NCBI GenBank assembly: GCA_028871195.1
Contig: JAGWNT010000036.1
Span: forward strand, 1 to 35,321
DNA length: 35,321 nt
Origin: REEB85 sp018971455
Lineage (GTDB): Bacteria; Pseudomonadota; Alphaproteobacteria; Acetobacterales; Acetobacteraceae
Direction: 5' to 3'
Both the position numbers and the translations under genes were made by a program. Of this stretch, positions 14,986-22,478 are shown piece after piece (the first letter of the stretch is position 1; each line of letters opens with the position of its first letter). The notes under the pieces are model-generated. The model did no database searches. It saw only the letters and a list, made by a program, of their open reading frames with translations, and was not told the origin of the DNA.

Positions 14986-15390
14986 ATGGCGCGCGTGACC
15001 GTCGAAGATTGTGTGGACAAGGTGCCGAACCGCTTCGAGCTGGTTCTGCTGGCGGCTCAGCGCGCCCGCAACCTCTCGCGCGGCGAGGAACTGACGCTGG
15101 ACCGCGACGACGACAAGAACCCGGTCGTCGCGCTGCGCGAGATCGCCGACCAGACCATCCCGCTGGAAAAGCTGCAGACGGACCTGATGAAGTCGCTGTC
15201 CCGCGCGCCGGAGCCGGAGCCGGCCGACGAGGAGGTCATGGACCTGATCCCGACCGATCAGAACATCTTCGGGCTGCAGGACATCTCCGCCGAGGAGGAG
15301 GCCGCGAGCCTGCCGGTGGACAACGAGGATCTGCCCCCCGAGGACATCGAAGCCGCCATCGAGGCGGAACTTGGCGGCCGCCGACGCTAG
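14986..15390 (+). CDS. rpoZ: RNA polymerase omega subunit
   Basis: A 134-residue omega subunit that helps the beta-prime subunit fold and join the core enzyme. The conserved N-terminus reads MARVTVEDCVDKVPNRFELV, then LAAQRARNLSRGEE and KNPVVALREIA, as in alphaproteobacteria. The C-terminal half (about 75-134) is a long acidic tail rich in Glu, Asp and Pro, normal for this class. The stop lies nine bases before the rsh start; the rpoZ-rsh pairing is widely conserved and places omega together with the ppGpp synthetase. Confidence 0.96.
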   Translation: MARVTVEDCVDKVPNRFELVLLAAQRARNLSRGEELTLDRDDDKNPVVALREIADQTIPLEKLQTDLMKSLSRAPEPEPADEEVMDLIPTDQNIFGLQDISAEEEAASLPVDNEDLPPEDIEAAIEAELGGRRR

Positions 15391-15399
15391 AGCCGGCCG

Positions 15400-17658
15400 A
15401 TGACGCGCGGCGCCCCGGAGACCTGGCGCGCCGCGCCGCCGCGCGGACCTGACGGACCCACCGCCGCGCTCGCCGAAGCGCCCCTCGCGGCGCCGGAGCC
15501 GGTGCGCCCGCTGCTCGCCAAGATGCGGGCGAACAATCCCGAGTCCGACATCGCGCTGATCCAGGCGGCCTACGAGATGGCCGCCGCGGCGCATGGCGAG
15601 CAGAAGCGCGACAACGGCGACCCCTACATCACCCATCCGCTGGCGGTGGCCGAGATCCTCGCCGATTACCGGCTGGACGACGCCTCCATCGCCACCGCCC
15701 TGCTGCACGACGTGGTGGAGGATACCGGCACCGGGCGGGCGGTGCTGGAGAAGCGCTTCGGCGCCGAGATCGCCGGCCTCGTCGATGGCGTCACCAAGCT
15801 GACCCGCCTCGAGCTGCAATCGGATCGCACCAAGCAGGCGGAGAATTTCGGCAAGCTGGTGCTCGCGATGAGCCGCGACATCCGCGTGCTGCTCGTCAAG
15901 CTCGCCGACCGGCTGCACAACATGCGCACCCTCGGCCATGTGCCGCAGGCGCCGCGCCGCCAGCGCATCGCCCGCGAGACCATGGAGATCTATGCGCCGC
16001 TGGCCGAGCGCATCGGCATGGATTCGATGAAGACCGAGCTGCAGACGCTGGCCTTCGCCGAGCTCGATCCCGAGGCGTACGAGTCGATCCAGGCGCGGCT
16101 GAACTTCCTGCGCGGCCAGGGGGCGGACGTGATCGAGGAGGTGCGCGAGGAGCTGGCGCGCATCTGCCGCGAGCACGGCGTGCCGGTCGAGGACGTCAAC
16201 GGGCGCGAGAAATCGCCGTACTCGATCTGGGAGAAGATGCAGCGCCGCAACGTGCAGTTCGAGCAGCTCTCCGACATCATGGCCTTCCGCATCATCGTGC
16301 CGACGCGCGATGCCTGCTATGCCGCCCTCGGCGCGGTGCATTCGGCCTATCCGGTCATCGCCGGGCGCTTCAAGGACTACATCTCCACCCCCAAGGCCAA
16401 CGGCTACCAGAGCCTGCACACCGGCGTCACCCTGCGCGAGCCGCGCAACCAGAAGATCGAGGTGCAGATCCGCACCGGGGAGATGCACGCGGTCGCCGAG
16501 AACGGGGTCGCCGCGCACTGGCTCTACAAGCAGGGCTCGGCGGCCGACACCCAGCGTTTCGCCTGGGTGCAGGACCTCAAGGAGATCCTGGAGAACTCGA
16601 CGCTCGACGAGTTCCTTGAGAACACCAAGCTCGCCCTCTACCAGGACCAGGTGTTCTGCTTCACGCCGAAGGGCCAGCTCATCCAGCTGCCGCGCGGCGC
16701 GACCCCGGTCGATTTCGCCTATGCCGTGCACAGCCAGATCGGCGACACCTGCGTCGGCGCCAAGGTGAATGGCCGGCTGATGCCGTTGCGCCACGAATTG
16801 CAGAACGGCGACCAGGTCGAGATCATGACCTCGCGCGGCGGCACGCCGAGCCCGCAATGGGAGCGCTTCGTCGTCACCGGCAAGGCGCGCGCGCGCATCC
16901 GCCGCTACGTCCAGGCCCAGCAGCGCCAGCAGAGCCGCGATGCCGGCCGGGCGGCGATCGCCAAGGCGTTCCGCGCCGACGGGCTCGACGGCTCGGAGAA
17001 GGTGCTGGACGCGGCGCTGAAAGTGCTCAAGCTCGCCACGCTCGACGATCTCTACGTCGCCGTCGGCAATGGCAATGTCGGCGCGAAGGACGTGGTGGCC
17101 GCGGCCTACCCCGAACTGCGCCAGGCCGCCCGCGCGCCGCGCATGCTGCCCAGCCTGCCGGCCCGCCCCGGCCGCGCCGGATCGACCGGCCACGCGCTGC
17201 CGATCACCGGGCTGGTGCCGGGCATGGCCATCCACTACGCCGGCTGCTGCCACCCGGTGCCGGGCGACCGCATCGTCGGCATCGTCGCCACCGGCAAGGG
17301 CGTGACCATCCACACCCGCGAATGCCCGACGCTGGAGAGCTTCGCCGCCACCCCCGAACGCTTCATCGATGTGGACTGGGACCCCTCGGCAACCAGCGGG
17401 CCGAAGGCGCGCGGCGAGGGCCATACGGCGCGCATCAGCGTCATCGCCTCCAACGAGGGGCAGGCGATCGCCAACGTCACCAACGCCATCGCCAAGCAGG
17501 ATGGCGATATCGTCAATCTGCGCATCGTCAACCGGCAGGCGGATTTCTTCGAAATGCTGATCGATGTCGAGGTGCGCGACCTGCGCCAGCTGATCCATGT
17601 CATCGCCAGCCTGCGAGCGGCGCCAGGCGTGCATCAGGTGGATCGGGCAAAGGGCTGA
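15400..17658 (+). CDS. rsh: Bifunctional (p)ppGpp synthetase/hydrolase
   Basis: A 752-residue RelA/SpoT homologue. The hydrolase HD domain has His79 (YITHPL) and His103-Asp104 (LLHDVVEDTG). The synthetase domain carries Arg323-Phe-Lys-Asp326 (RFKDYISTPKANGYQSLH): the RxKD form marks dual-function enzymes, unlike ExDD of RelA. EVQIRT and GVAAHW follow. The TGS domain begins near FCFTPKGQLIQLPRGATPVD (about 425), a conserved CCHPVPGD zinc-finger-like region lies near 620, and an ACT domain ends the protein (about 670-750). Start ATG 15400 is nine bases after rpoZ; the first 30 residues are low-complexity and a later start is possible, though none is clearly better. It sets the stringent response. 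Confidence 0.95.
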   Translation: MTRGAPETWRAAPPRGPDGPTAALAEAPLAAPEPVRPLLAKMRANNPESDIALIQAAYEMAAAAHGEQKRDNGDPYITHPLAVAEILADYRLDDASIATALLHDVVEDTGTGRAVLEKRFGAEIAGLVDGVTKLTRLELQSDRTKQAENFGKLVLAMSRDIRVLLVKLADRLHNMRTLGHVPQAPRRQRIARETMEIYAPLAERIGMDSMKTELQTLAFAELDPEAYESIQARLNFLRGQGADVIEEVREELARICREHGVPVEDVNGREKSPYSIWEKMQRRNVQFEQLSDIMAFRIIVPTRDACYAALGAVHSAYPVIAGRFKDYISTPKANGYQSLHTGVTLREPRNQKIEVQIRTGEMHAVAENGVAAHWLYKQGSAADTQRFAWVQDLKEILENSTLDEFLENTKLALYQDQVFCFTPKGQLIQLPRGATPVDFAYAVHSQIGDTCVGAKVNGRLMPLRHELQNGDQVEIMTSRGGTPSPQWERFVVTGKARARIRRYVQAQQRQQSRDAGRAAIAKAFRADGLDGSEKVLDAALKVLKLATLDDLYVAVGNGNVGAKDVVAAAYPELRQAARAPRMLPSLPARPGRAGSTGHALPITGLVPGMAIHYAGCCHPVPGDRIVGIVATGKGVTIHTRECPTLESFAATPERFIDVDWDPSATSGPKARGEGHTARISVIASNEGQAIANVTNAIAKQDGDIVNLRIVNRQADFFEMLIDVEVRDLRQLIHVIASLRAAPGVHQVDRAKG

Positions 17659-17692
17659 CGGGCATGCGCGGCGCGGAGGTCTCCGCTTGGAA

Positions 17693-17726
17693 GCCGGGGC
17701 GGGCGGGCCGCCTTGCTTGCCCCGGC
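17693..17726 (+). terminator. Hairpin after rsh
   Basis: GCCGGGGC (17693-17700) and GCCCCGGC (17719-17726) form a perfect eight-pair stem around an 18-base loop, 35 bases after the rsh stop. There is no T-run, so termination may be partial and acpS may still be read through. Confidence 0.35.
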
Positions 17727-17752
17727 GCCCGGCGTTGGGGCATGGTCGGGGC

Positions 17753-18187
17753 ATGATCCTCGGGCTGGGTTCGGATATCTGCGACATCCGCCGTGTCGAG
17801 CGCGTGCTCGAACGGCACGGCGAGCGTTTCATCGGGCGCGTCTTCACACCGGCCGAGCGCACCCGCGCCGAGCGGCGCAATGGCCAGAATCGCGCCGGCA
17901 CCTACGCCAAGCGATTCGCCGCCAAGGAAGCCTGCGCGAAGGCGCTCGGCACCGGTTTCCGCCATGGCGTCTTCATGTCCGATCTCGGCGTCGTCAACCT
18001 GCCCGGCGGCCAGCCCACCCTGCGCCTCGCCGGCGGCGCCGCCGCCCGGCTGCGCCAGATGACGCCGCCCGGCATGACCGCGCGCATCGACCTGACGATG
18101 ACCGACGAATATCCCTACGCCTACGCCCAGGTGATCATTTCGCTGCTGCCCGCCCCGGCGGAGCCGGGGCCGGCAGGGCTTGCTTGA
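17753..18187 (+). CDS. acpS: Holo-[acyl-carrier-protein] synthase
   Basis: A 144-residue AcpS that transfers 4'-phosphopantetheine from CoA to apo-ACP. The metal ligands are Asp8 (GLGSDICDI) and Glu59 (KRFAAKEACAKALGTG). The first motif begins MILGLGSD, which fixes the ATG at 17753. The C-terminal 15 residues (PAPAEPGPAGLA) extend past the usual fold. A possible lepB promoter overlaps the stop codon. Confidence 0.94.
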   Translation: MILGLGSDICDIRRVERVLERHGERFIGRVFTPAERTRAERRNGQNRAGTYAKRFAAKEACAKALGTGFRHGVFMSDLGVVNLPGGQPTLRLAGGAAARLRQMTPPGMTARIDLTMTDEYPYAYAQVIISLLPAPAEPGPAGLA

Positions 18188-18212
18188 CAGCGAGGGGAGC
18201 GGTGGGCTTCAT
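18184..18212 (+). promoter_or_regulatory. Possible promoter of lepB-rnc-era
   Basis: A perfect TTGACA (18184-18189) is followed 17 bases later by CTTCAT (18207-18212), a poor -10 match with three of six bases. It overlaps the acpS stop and lies about 35 bases before the lepB start. Confidence 0.3.
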
Positions 18213-18245
18213 CCGCGCCAACCCGGTCCGGAAGCCTCTTCAGTG

Positions 18246-19028
18246 ATGGTCAAACGCAAATCCAGCGGCGGCAAAACGAGCAGCGTCAAGTCCGGCGGCG
18301 CCAGGCACGGCAGCCTCATCGAGAACATCAAGACCATCGTCTATGCCGGGCTGATCGCCATCGGCATCCGCACCGTGGCCTTCGAGCCGTTCAACATCCC
18401 ATCGGCCTCGATGGTGCCCACGCTGCTGGTCGGTGATTATCTTTTCGTATCGAAATACAGCTACGGGTATTCGCGCTACTCGCTGCCCTTCTCCCCGCCG
18501 CTCTTCTCCGGCCGCATTTTCGCCCACCTGCCCCGGCGCGGCGACGTGGCGGTGTTCAAATACCCGCGCGACACCTCGGAAGACTACATCAAGCGCATCG
18601 TCGGCCTGCCCGGCGACCACATCCAGGTGCGCGAAGGGCTGCTCTACGTCAACGGCAAGCTGGCCTCGCGCAAGCTGGTCGGCGACTACGTCACCAGCGA
18701 AGACGGCGTGCCCATGCAGCTCAAGGAATATGTCGAGACGCTGCCGAACGGGCGCAAGCACCTCATCGTCAAGGCGACCGACGAAGGCGACGTCAACAAC
18801 ACGCCGGAATACGTGGTGCCGCCGGGGCATTTCTTCGCCATGGGCGACAACCGCGACAACAGCGCCGACAGCCGCTTCATGAACGGCGTCGGCTTCGTGC
18901 CGATGGAGAACCTGGTCGGGCGCGCCGAGTTCCTGTTCTTCTCCATCGATGCCACCGCGCCCTGGTGGGAGGTGTGGGAGTGGCCGTTCGAAATCCGCTG
19001 GTCGCGGCTGTTCACGGGCATCACCTGA
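18246..19028 (+). CDS. lepB: Signal peptidase I
   Basis: A 260-residue type I signal peptidase that cuts Sec and Tat signal peptides at the outer face of the inner membrane. After a basic cytoplasmic start there is one membrane helix (about 29-44, KTIVYAGLIAIGIRTVAF). The nucleophile is Ser55 in IPSASMVPTL and the general base is Lys116 in DYIKRIVGLPGD. The box GHFFAMGDNRDNSADSR follows near residue 200. ATG 18246 is used; a GTG directly before it (18243) is in frame and cannot be excluded. Its end overlaps the probable rnc start. Confidence 0.95.
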   Translation: MVKRKSSGGKTSSVKSGGARHGSLIENIKTIVYAGLIAIGIRTVAFEPFNIPSASMVPTLLVGDYLFVSKYSYGYSRYSLPFSPPLFSGRIFAHLPRRGDVAVFKYPRDTSEDYIKRIVGLPGDHIQVREGLLYVNGKLASRKLVGDYVTSEDGVPMQLKEYVETLPNGRKHLIVKATDEGDVNNTPEYVVPPGHFFAMGDNRDNSADSRFMNGVGFVPMENLVGRAEFLFFSIDATAPWWEVWEWPFEIRWSRLFTGIT

Positions 19029-19735
19029 GCAAGCAGCCCCCCGTCCCGCCGGCCGCGCAGGCCATTCTCGGCCATGCCTTCGCCCGTCCGGCCCTGCTCG
19101 CCGAGGCGCTGACCCACCGCTCCGCCGCCCATGGCCACGGGCGCAAGGGGGCGGGATCGAACGAGCGACTGGAATTCGTCGGCGACCGCGTGCTCGGCCT
19201 GCTGATCGCCGAGTGGCTGGCCGAGCGTTACCCCGAGGAGCAGGAGGGCGATCTCGGCCGCCGCCTCGCGCAGCTGGTCTCCCAGCCGGTGCTGGCCGAG
19301 ATCGCCGAGAGCTGCGGCCTGCCCGGGCTGCTGTCGATCGCCGCCGGCGAGTCGCGCGCCGGGGTGCGCCAGCGCGCCACCGTGCTTGCCGACGCGATGG
19401 AAGCGGTGATCGGCGCCCTCTATCTCGATGGCGGCCTCGACCCCGCGCGCCGCTTCCTGCGCCGCGCCTGGGAGCCGGCGATGATCGCGCTGGCCGACCC
19501 GCCGAAGGACGCCAAGACCGCGTTGCAGGAATGGGCGCAGGGGCGCGGGCATGATCTGCCGGCCTACCGGGTGGTCTCGCGCGAGGGGCCGCCGCACGCG
19601 CCGGTTTTCGTCATCGAGGTGGCCGCGGGCGGGGATGCGGCGCAGGGCAGCGCCGGAACCAAGCGGGCCGCCGAGCAGCTTGCCGCGCAGCAATTGCTGG
19701 CGCGGCTCACCGGCGCGGGGAGGGCGGGGCCATGA
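18980..19735 (+). CDS. rnc: Ribonuclease III
   Basis: A dsRNA-specific nuclease that processes rRNA precursors and structured mRNAs. The signature NERLEFVGDRVL lies at residues 61-72 of the chosen frame, the second acidic cluster is DAMEAVIGALYLDGG, and a dsRNA-binding domain starts at DAKTALQEWAQGRG. There is no ATG ahead of the domain. GTG 18980 has GGGAGG seven bases upstream and gives 251 residues, overlapping lepB by 49 bases. A CTG at 19025 overlaps the lepB stop as CTGA and would give 236 residues, closer to the usual 225-235. The gene is certain; the start is not. Its stop overlaps era as ATGA. Confidence 0.9.
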   Translation: MAVRNPLVAAVHGHHLSKQPPVPPAAQAILGHAFARPALLAEALTHRSAAHGHGRKGAGSNERLEFVGDRVLGLLIAEWLAERYPEEQEGDLGRRLAQLVSQPVLAEIAESCGLPGLLSIAAGESRAGVRQRATVLADAMEAVIGALYLDGGLDPARRFLRRAWEPAMIALADPPKDAKTALQEWAQGRGHDLPAYRVVSREGPPHAPVFVIEVAAGGDAAQGSAGTKRAAEQLAAQQLLARLTGAGRAGP

Positions 19736-20625
19736 GCACGCGTTGCGGGTTCGCCGCCATCCTGGGCGCGCCGAATGCCGGAAAATCCACCCTGCTCAAC
19801 CGCCTCACCGGCGCCAAGCTCTCCATCGTCTCGCCCAAGGCGCAGACCACGCGCTTTCGCGTGCTCGGCATCCTGATGCGCGGCGAGGCGCAGATTCTGC
19901 TGGTCGACACGCCGGGCATCTTCCTGCCGAAGCGCAAGCTCGACCGCGCCATGGTGGCCGCCGCCTGGACCGGGGCGGAGGATGCCGACCTCGTGCTGCT
20001 GCTGGTCGATGCCAAGGCCGGGGTCCGCGAGGCGGTGCGCGAGATCGCCGGCAAGCTCGCCGGGCGCGCCGGGCGAACCTGGCTGGTGCTGAACAAATGC
20101 GACCTCGTGCCGCCCGCCGCGCTGCTGCCGCTGACCGCCGAGCTCAATGCCATCGCTCCGTTCGAGGAGACCTTCATGGTCAGTGCGGCGACCGGCGACG
20201 GGCTCGACCGGCTGCAGGACCGTCTCGCCGCCGCCATGCCCGAGGGGCCGCATCTCTACCCTGAGGACGACCTCACCGACCTCCCGGACCGTCTGCTCGC
20301 CGCCGAGATCGTGCGCGAGCAGATCTTCCTGCAAACCCATGAGGAGGTGCCCTACGGCGCCACCGTGGAGACCGAGAGCTTCACCGAGCGGCCGGACGGC
20401 TCGGTGCGCATCGAGGCCACCATCTATGTCGCGCGCGCCGGCCACAAGGCGATCCTGATCGGCCAGGGCGGCAGCCGCATCAAGGAGATCGGCGCCAAGG
20501 CCCGCCATCACCTCGCCGGCCTGCTCGACCGGCCGGTCCACCTGTTCCTCAACGTCAAGGAGCGCGCCGGGTGGGACGAGGAGGGGGCCAGGCTGCGCGC
20601 CCTGGGATTGGAGGATCCGTCATGA
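19732..20625 (+). CDS. era: Ribosome-assembly GTPase Era
   Basis: A 297-residue GTPase that binds 16S rRNA near its 3' end and helps mature the 30S subunit. GTP motifs: G1 GAPNAGKST (12-20), G2 TTRFRVLG, G3 DTPGIF, G4 NKCD, G5 VSAATGDG. The C-terminal KH domain holds ILIGQGGSRIKEIG with the GxxG loop. The start is fixed by the ATGA overlap with rnc; its own stop overlaps the thioesterase start in the same way, so rnc, era and the thioesterase are translationally linked. Confidence 0.96.
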   Translation: MSTRCGFAAILGAPNAGKSTLLNRLTGAKLSIVSPKAQTTRFRVLGILMRGEAQILLVDTPGIFLPKRKLDRAMVAAAWTGAEDADLVLLLVDAKAGVREAVREIAGKLAGRAGRTWLVLNKCDLVPPAALLPLTAELNAIAPFEETFMVSAATGDGLDRLQDRLAAAMPEGPHLYPEDDLTDLPDRLLAAEIVREQIFLQTHEEVPYGATVETESFTERPDGSVRIEATIYVARAGHKAILIGQGGSRIKEIGAKARHHLAGLLDRPVHLFLNVKERAGWDEEGARLRALGLEDPS

Positions 20626-21008
20626 GCCAGGACCACGTGCCGGAGGGCGAGCCGGTGATCCGCACCATCGCCATGCCGGCCGACACCAACCCCAGCGGCG
20701 ACATCTTCGGCGGCTGGCTGATGGCGCAGATGGATCTGGCCGGCGGCAGCGCCGCGGGCCGGCGCGCCGGCGGGCGCACCGCCACCGTCGCCGTCGACTC
20801 GATGAGCTTCCTCCGCCCGGTGAAGGTCGGCGACGAGGTCAGCCTCTATGCCCGCGTCACCAGCACCGGGCGCACCTCCATGCGCATCGCGGTGGAAGCC
20901 TGGCGGCGGGCGCGCGGGGAGGGGATGAGCAAGGTGACGGAGGCCCATTTCGTCTTCGTCGCTATCGGCCCCGACGGCCGCCCCCGGCCGCTCGACCCGC
21001 AGAGCTGA
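20622..21008 (+). CDS. Acyl-CoA thioesterase, YciA/hotdog family
   Basis: A 128-residue single hotdog-domain protein. The family block NPSGDIFGGWLMAQMDLAGG (23-42) has Asp38 at the catalytic position of YciA-like enzymes; a VAVDSMSFLRPVKVGDEV strand follows and AHFVFVAIGPDG lies near the end. It would hydrolyse acyl-CoA to free acid and CoA; chain-length preference cannot be told. ATG 20622 overlaps the era stop by four bases. Its place inside the rnc-era-recO series may simply reflect shared housekeeping expression. Confidence 0.88.
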   Translation: MSQDHVPEGEPVIRTIAMPADTNPSGDIFGGWLMAQMDLAGGSAAGRRAGGRTATVAVDSMSFLRPVKVGDEVSLYARVTSTGRTSMRIAVEAWRRARGEGMSKVTEAHFVFVAIGPDGRPRPLDPQS

Positions 21009-21013
21009 GCGCG

Positions 21014-21640
21014 GTGGCGGAGCCGGACTGGCTGCTCTGGGCGCGGCAGATCCAGGCCATCGCGCAGAGCGGCCTGGCCTTCGCGCCGAACCCGTACGAC
21101 CGCGAGCGGTACGAGACGCTGCGCGCCCTGGCCGCCGGCATGATGGCCGCGCGCACCGGCGGCGACGCCGTGCGCCTCACCACGGCGTTCGCCGCCCAGA
21201 CCGGCTATGCCACGCCGAAGACGGATGTGCGTGCGGCCGCCTTCCGCGACGGGCGCATCCTGCTGGTGCGCGAGGCCGCCGATGGCGGGCGCTGGACGCT
21301 GCCCGGCGGCTGGGCGGATGTCGGGCTGAGTGCCGCGGAGAACGTGGTCAAGGAGGTTCGCGAGGAATCCGGCTTCGACGTGCGGGTGCGCAAGCTGGCC
21401 GCGCTGTGGGACCGCACCCGCCAGGGCCATCCGCCGCAGCCCTTCCAGGCCTATAAATGCTTCTTCCTCTGCGACATCATCGGCGGCGTGGCGACCCCGT
21501 CCGCGGAGACCTCGGAGGTCGCCTTCTTCGCCGAGGACGCCATCCCGGCCGATTTGTCGCTGGACCGCGTGCAGCCGCACCAGATCGCCCGCATGTTCGC
21601 CCATGCCGCTCACCCGGAGCTGCCGACGGAATTCGAGTAG
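21014..21640 (+). CDS. Nudix hydrolase with N-terminal helical domain
   Basis: A 208-residue Nudix protein. An N-terminal helical part (about 1-60, DWLLWARQIQAIAQSGLAFA) matches the Nudix_N-type domain found ahead of some Nudix enzymes. The Nudix box is GGWADVGLSAAENVVKEVRE then ESGF (about 98-121); the metal-binding REESG core is intact. The first Glu of the classic box is Leu here, which is common in this subfamily (DVxLS). Start GTG 21014 is five bases after the thioesterase stop. Substrate unknown, perhaps a nucleoside-diphosphate sugar or another pyrophosphate. Confidence 0.85.
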   Translation: MAEPDWLLWARQIQAIAQSGLAFAPNPYDRERYETLRALAAGMMAARTGGDAVRLTTAFAAQTGYATPKTDVRAAAFRDGRILLVREAADGGRWTLPGGWADVGLSAAENVVKEVREESGFDVRVRKLAALWDRTRQGHPPQPFQAYKCFFLCDIIGGVATPSAETSEVAFFAEDAIPADLSLDRVQPHQIARMFAHAAHPELPTEFE

Positions 21641-21649
21641 GAGCCCGCC

Positions 21650-22426
21650 ATGGAATGGGAGGCGCCCGCGATCGTGCTGGCCGTGCGGCCCTTCGGCGAG
21701 GGCGACGCCATTGCCACGGTGATGACCGAGGCGCACGGCCTGCATCGCGGCCTCGCGCGCGGCGCCCAGGCGCGGCTGCGGGCGGCGCTGTGGCAGCCCG
21801 GCAATCTCGTCCAGCTGCGCTGGGTCGGGCGGCTGGCCGACCAGCTTGGCAGCTTCAGCGCCGAGATGGTGCACCCGACCGCGGCCCTGGCGCTCGACGA
21901 CGCGCTGGCGCTGGCGATGCTCACCGCGGCCTGTGCGGTGGCCGAGGGCGCGCTGCCGGAGCGCGAGCCCCATCCGCGCGTCTTCGACGGGTTGCTGCAC
22001 CTGCTGGCGCGCCTGGCGCAGGGGCCGTCGATGCTCGATGCGCTGATCCGCTGGGAGGCCGATCTGCTGACCGATCTCGGCTACGGGCTCGACCTCGCGC
22101 GCTGCGCCGTCACCGGCTCGCGGGAGGATCTGACCTTCGTCTCCCCGCGATCGGGCTGTGCCGTCTCCGAGGCCGGCGCGGGGCAGTGGCGGGAGCGGCT
22201 GCTGCCGCTGCCGACGCTGCTGCTCGGCCAGGCGCCGGGCACCGCGCGGGACTGGCGGGACGGTCTGCGGCTGACGGGGCATTTCCTCGCCCGCGACGTC
22301 TTCGGCCTCCAGCACAAGCCGCTGCCGCCCGCCCGGCTGCGCCTGCCCGATCTGCTGCCGCCCGATCCGGCCTCGCCCGATCCGCCCCCGCCTGATCCGT
22401 CTGGCGCGGCCACGCCATTGCCTTGA
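21650..22426 (+). CDS. recO: DNA repair protein RecO
   Basis: A 258-residue RecO, which loads RecA on SSB-coated single strands with RecR. The N-terminal OB fold starts MEWEAPAIVLAVRPFGEGDAI; the helical middle ends in DLTFVSPRSGCAVS, typical of alphaproteobacteria. A four-cysteine zinc site is not evident. The last 25 residues are a Pro/Asp-rich tail with three PDP-type units (PPDPASPDPPPPDPSG), beyond the normal fold and likely disordered. Start ATG 21650 is nine bases after the Nudix stop with GGAG upstream. Confidence 0.9.
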   Translation: MEWEAPAIVLAVRPFGEGDAIATVMTEAHGLHRGLARGAQARLRAALWQPGNLVQLRWVGRLADQLGSFSAEMVHPTAALALDDALALAMLTAACAVAEGALPEREPHPRVFDGLLHLLARLAQGPSMLDALIRWEADLLTDLGYGLDLARCAVTGSREDLTFVSPRSGCAVSEAGAGQWRERLLPLPTLLLGQAPGTARDWRDGLRLTGHFLARDVFGLQHKPLPPARLRLPDLLPPDPASPDPPPPDPSGAATPLP

Positions 22427-22450
22427 CCGGCCTGCCCGTCCTACCACCCT

Positions 22451-22467
22451 CCCCTGACTGGCAGGGG
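22451..22467 (+). other. Hairpin in the recO-parC gap covering the likely parC ribosome site
   Basis: CCCCTG (22451-22456) and CAGGGG (22462-22467) form a six-pair stem with a five-base loop. AGGGG, the best Shine-Dalgarno candidate for parC (ATG 22479), is the right arm of this stem. It may be a short terminator after recO or restrain parC translation. Confidence 0.3.
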
Positions 22468-22478
22468 ACCCGACTCGC

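Noticed and set aside
14701..17901. A frame of over 1000 codons on the minus strand opposite rsh
   Set aside because: It mirrors the high-GC codon bias of rsh, which has every catalytic motif of its family; the antisense translation is His/Arg/Ala-rich low-complexity sequence.
21300..21380. Nudix box with its first Glu changed to Leu, seen as a broken enzyme
   Set aside because: The same change is usual in this subfamily with an N-terminal helical domain, and the REESG metal-binding core is intact.
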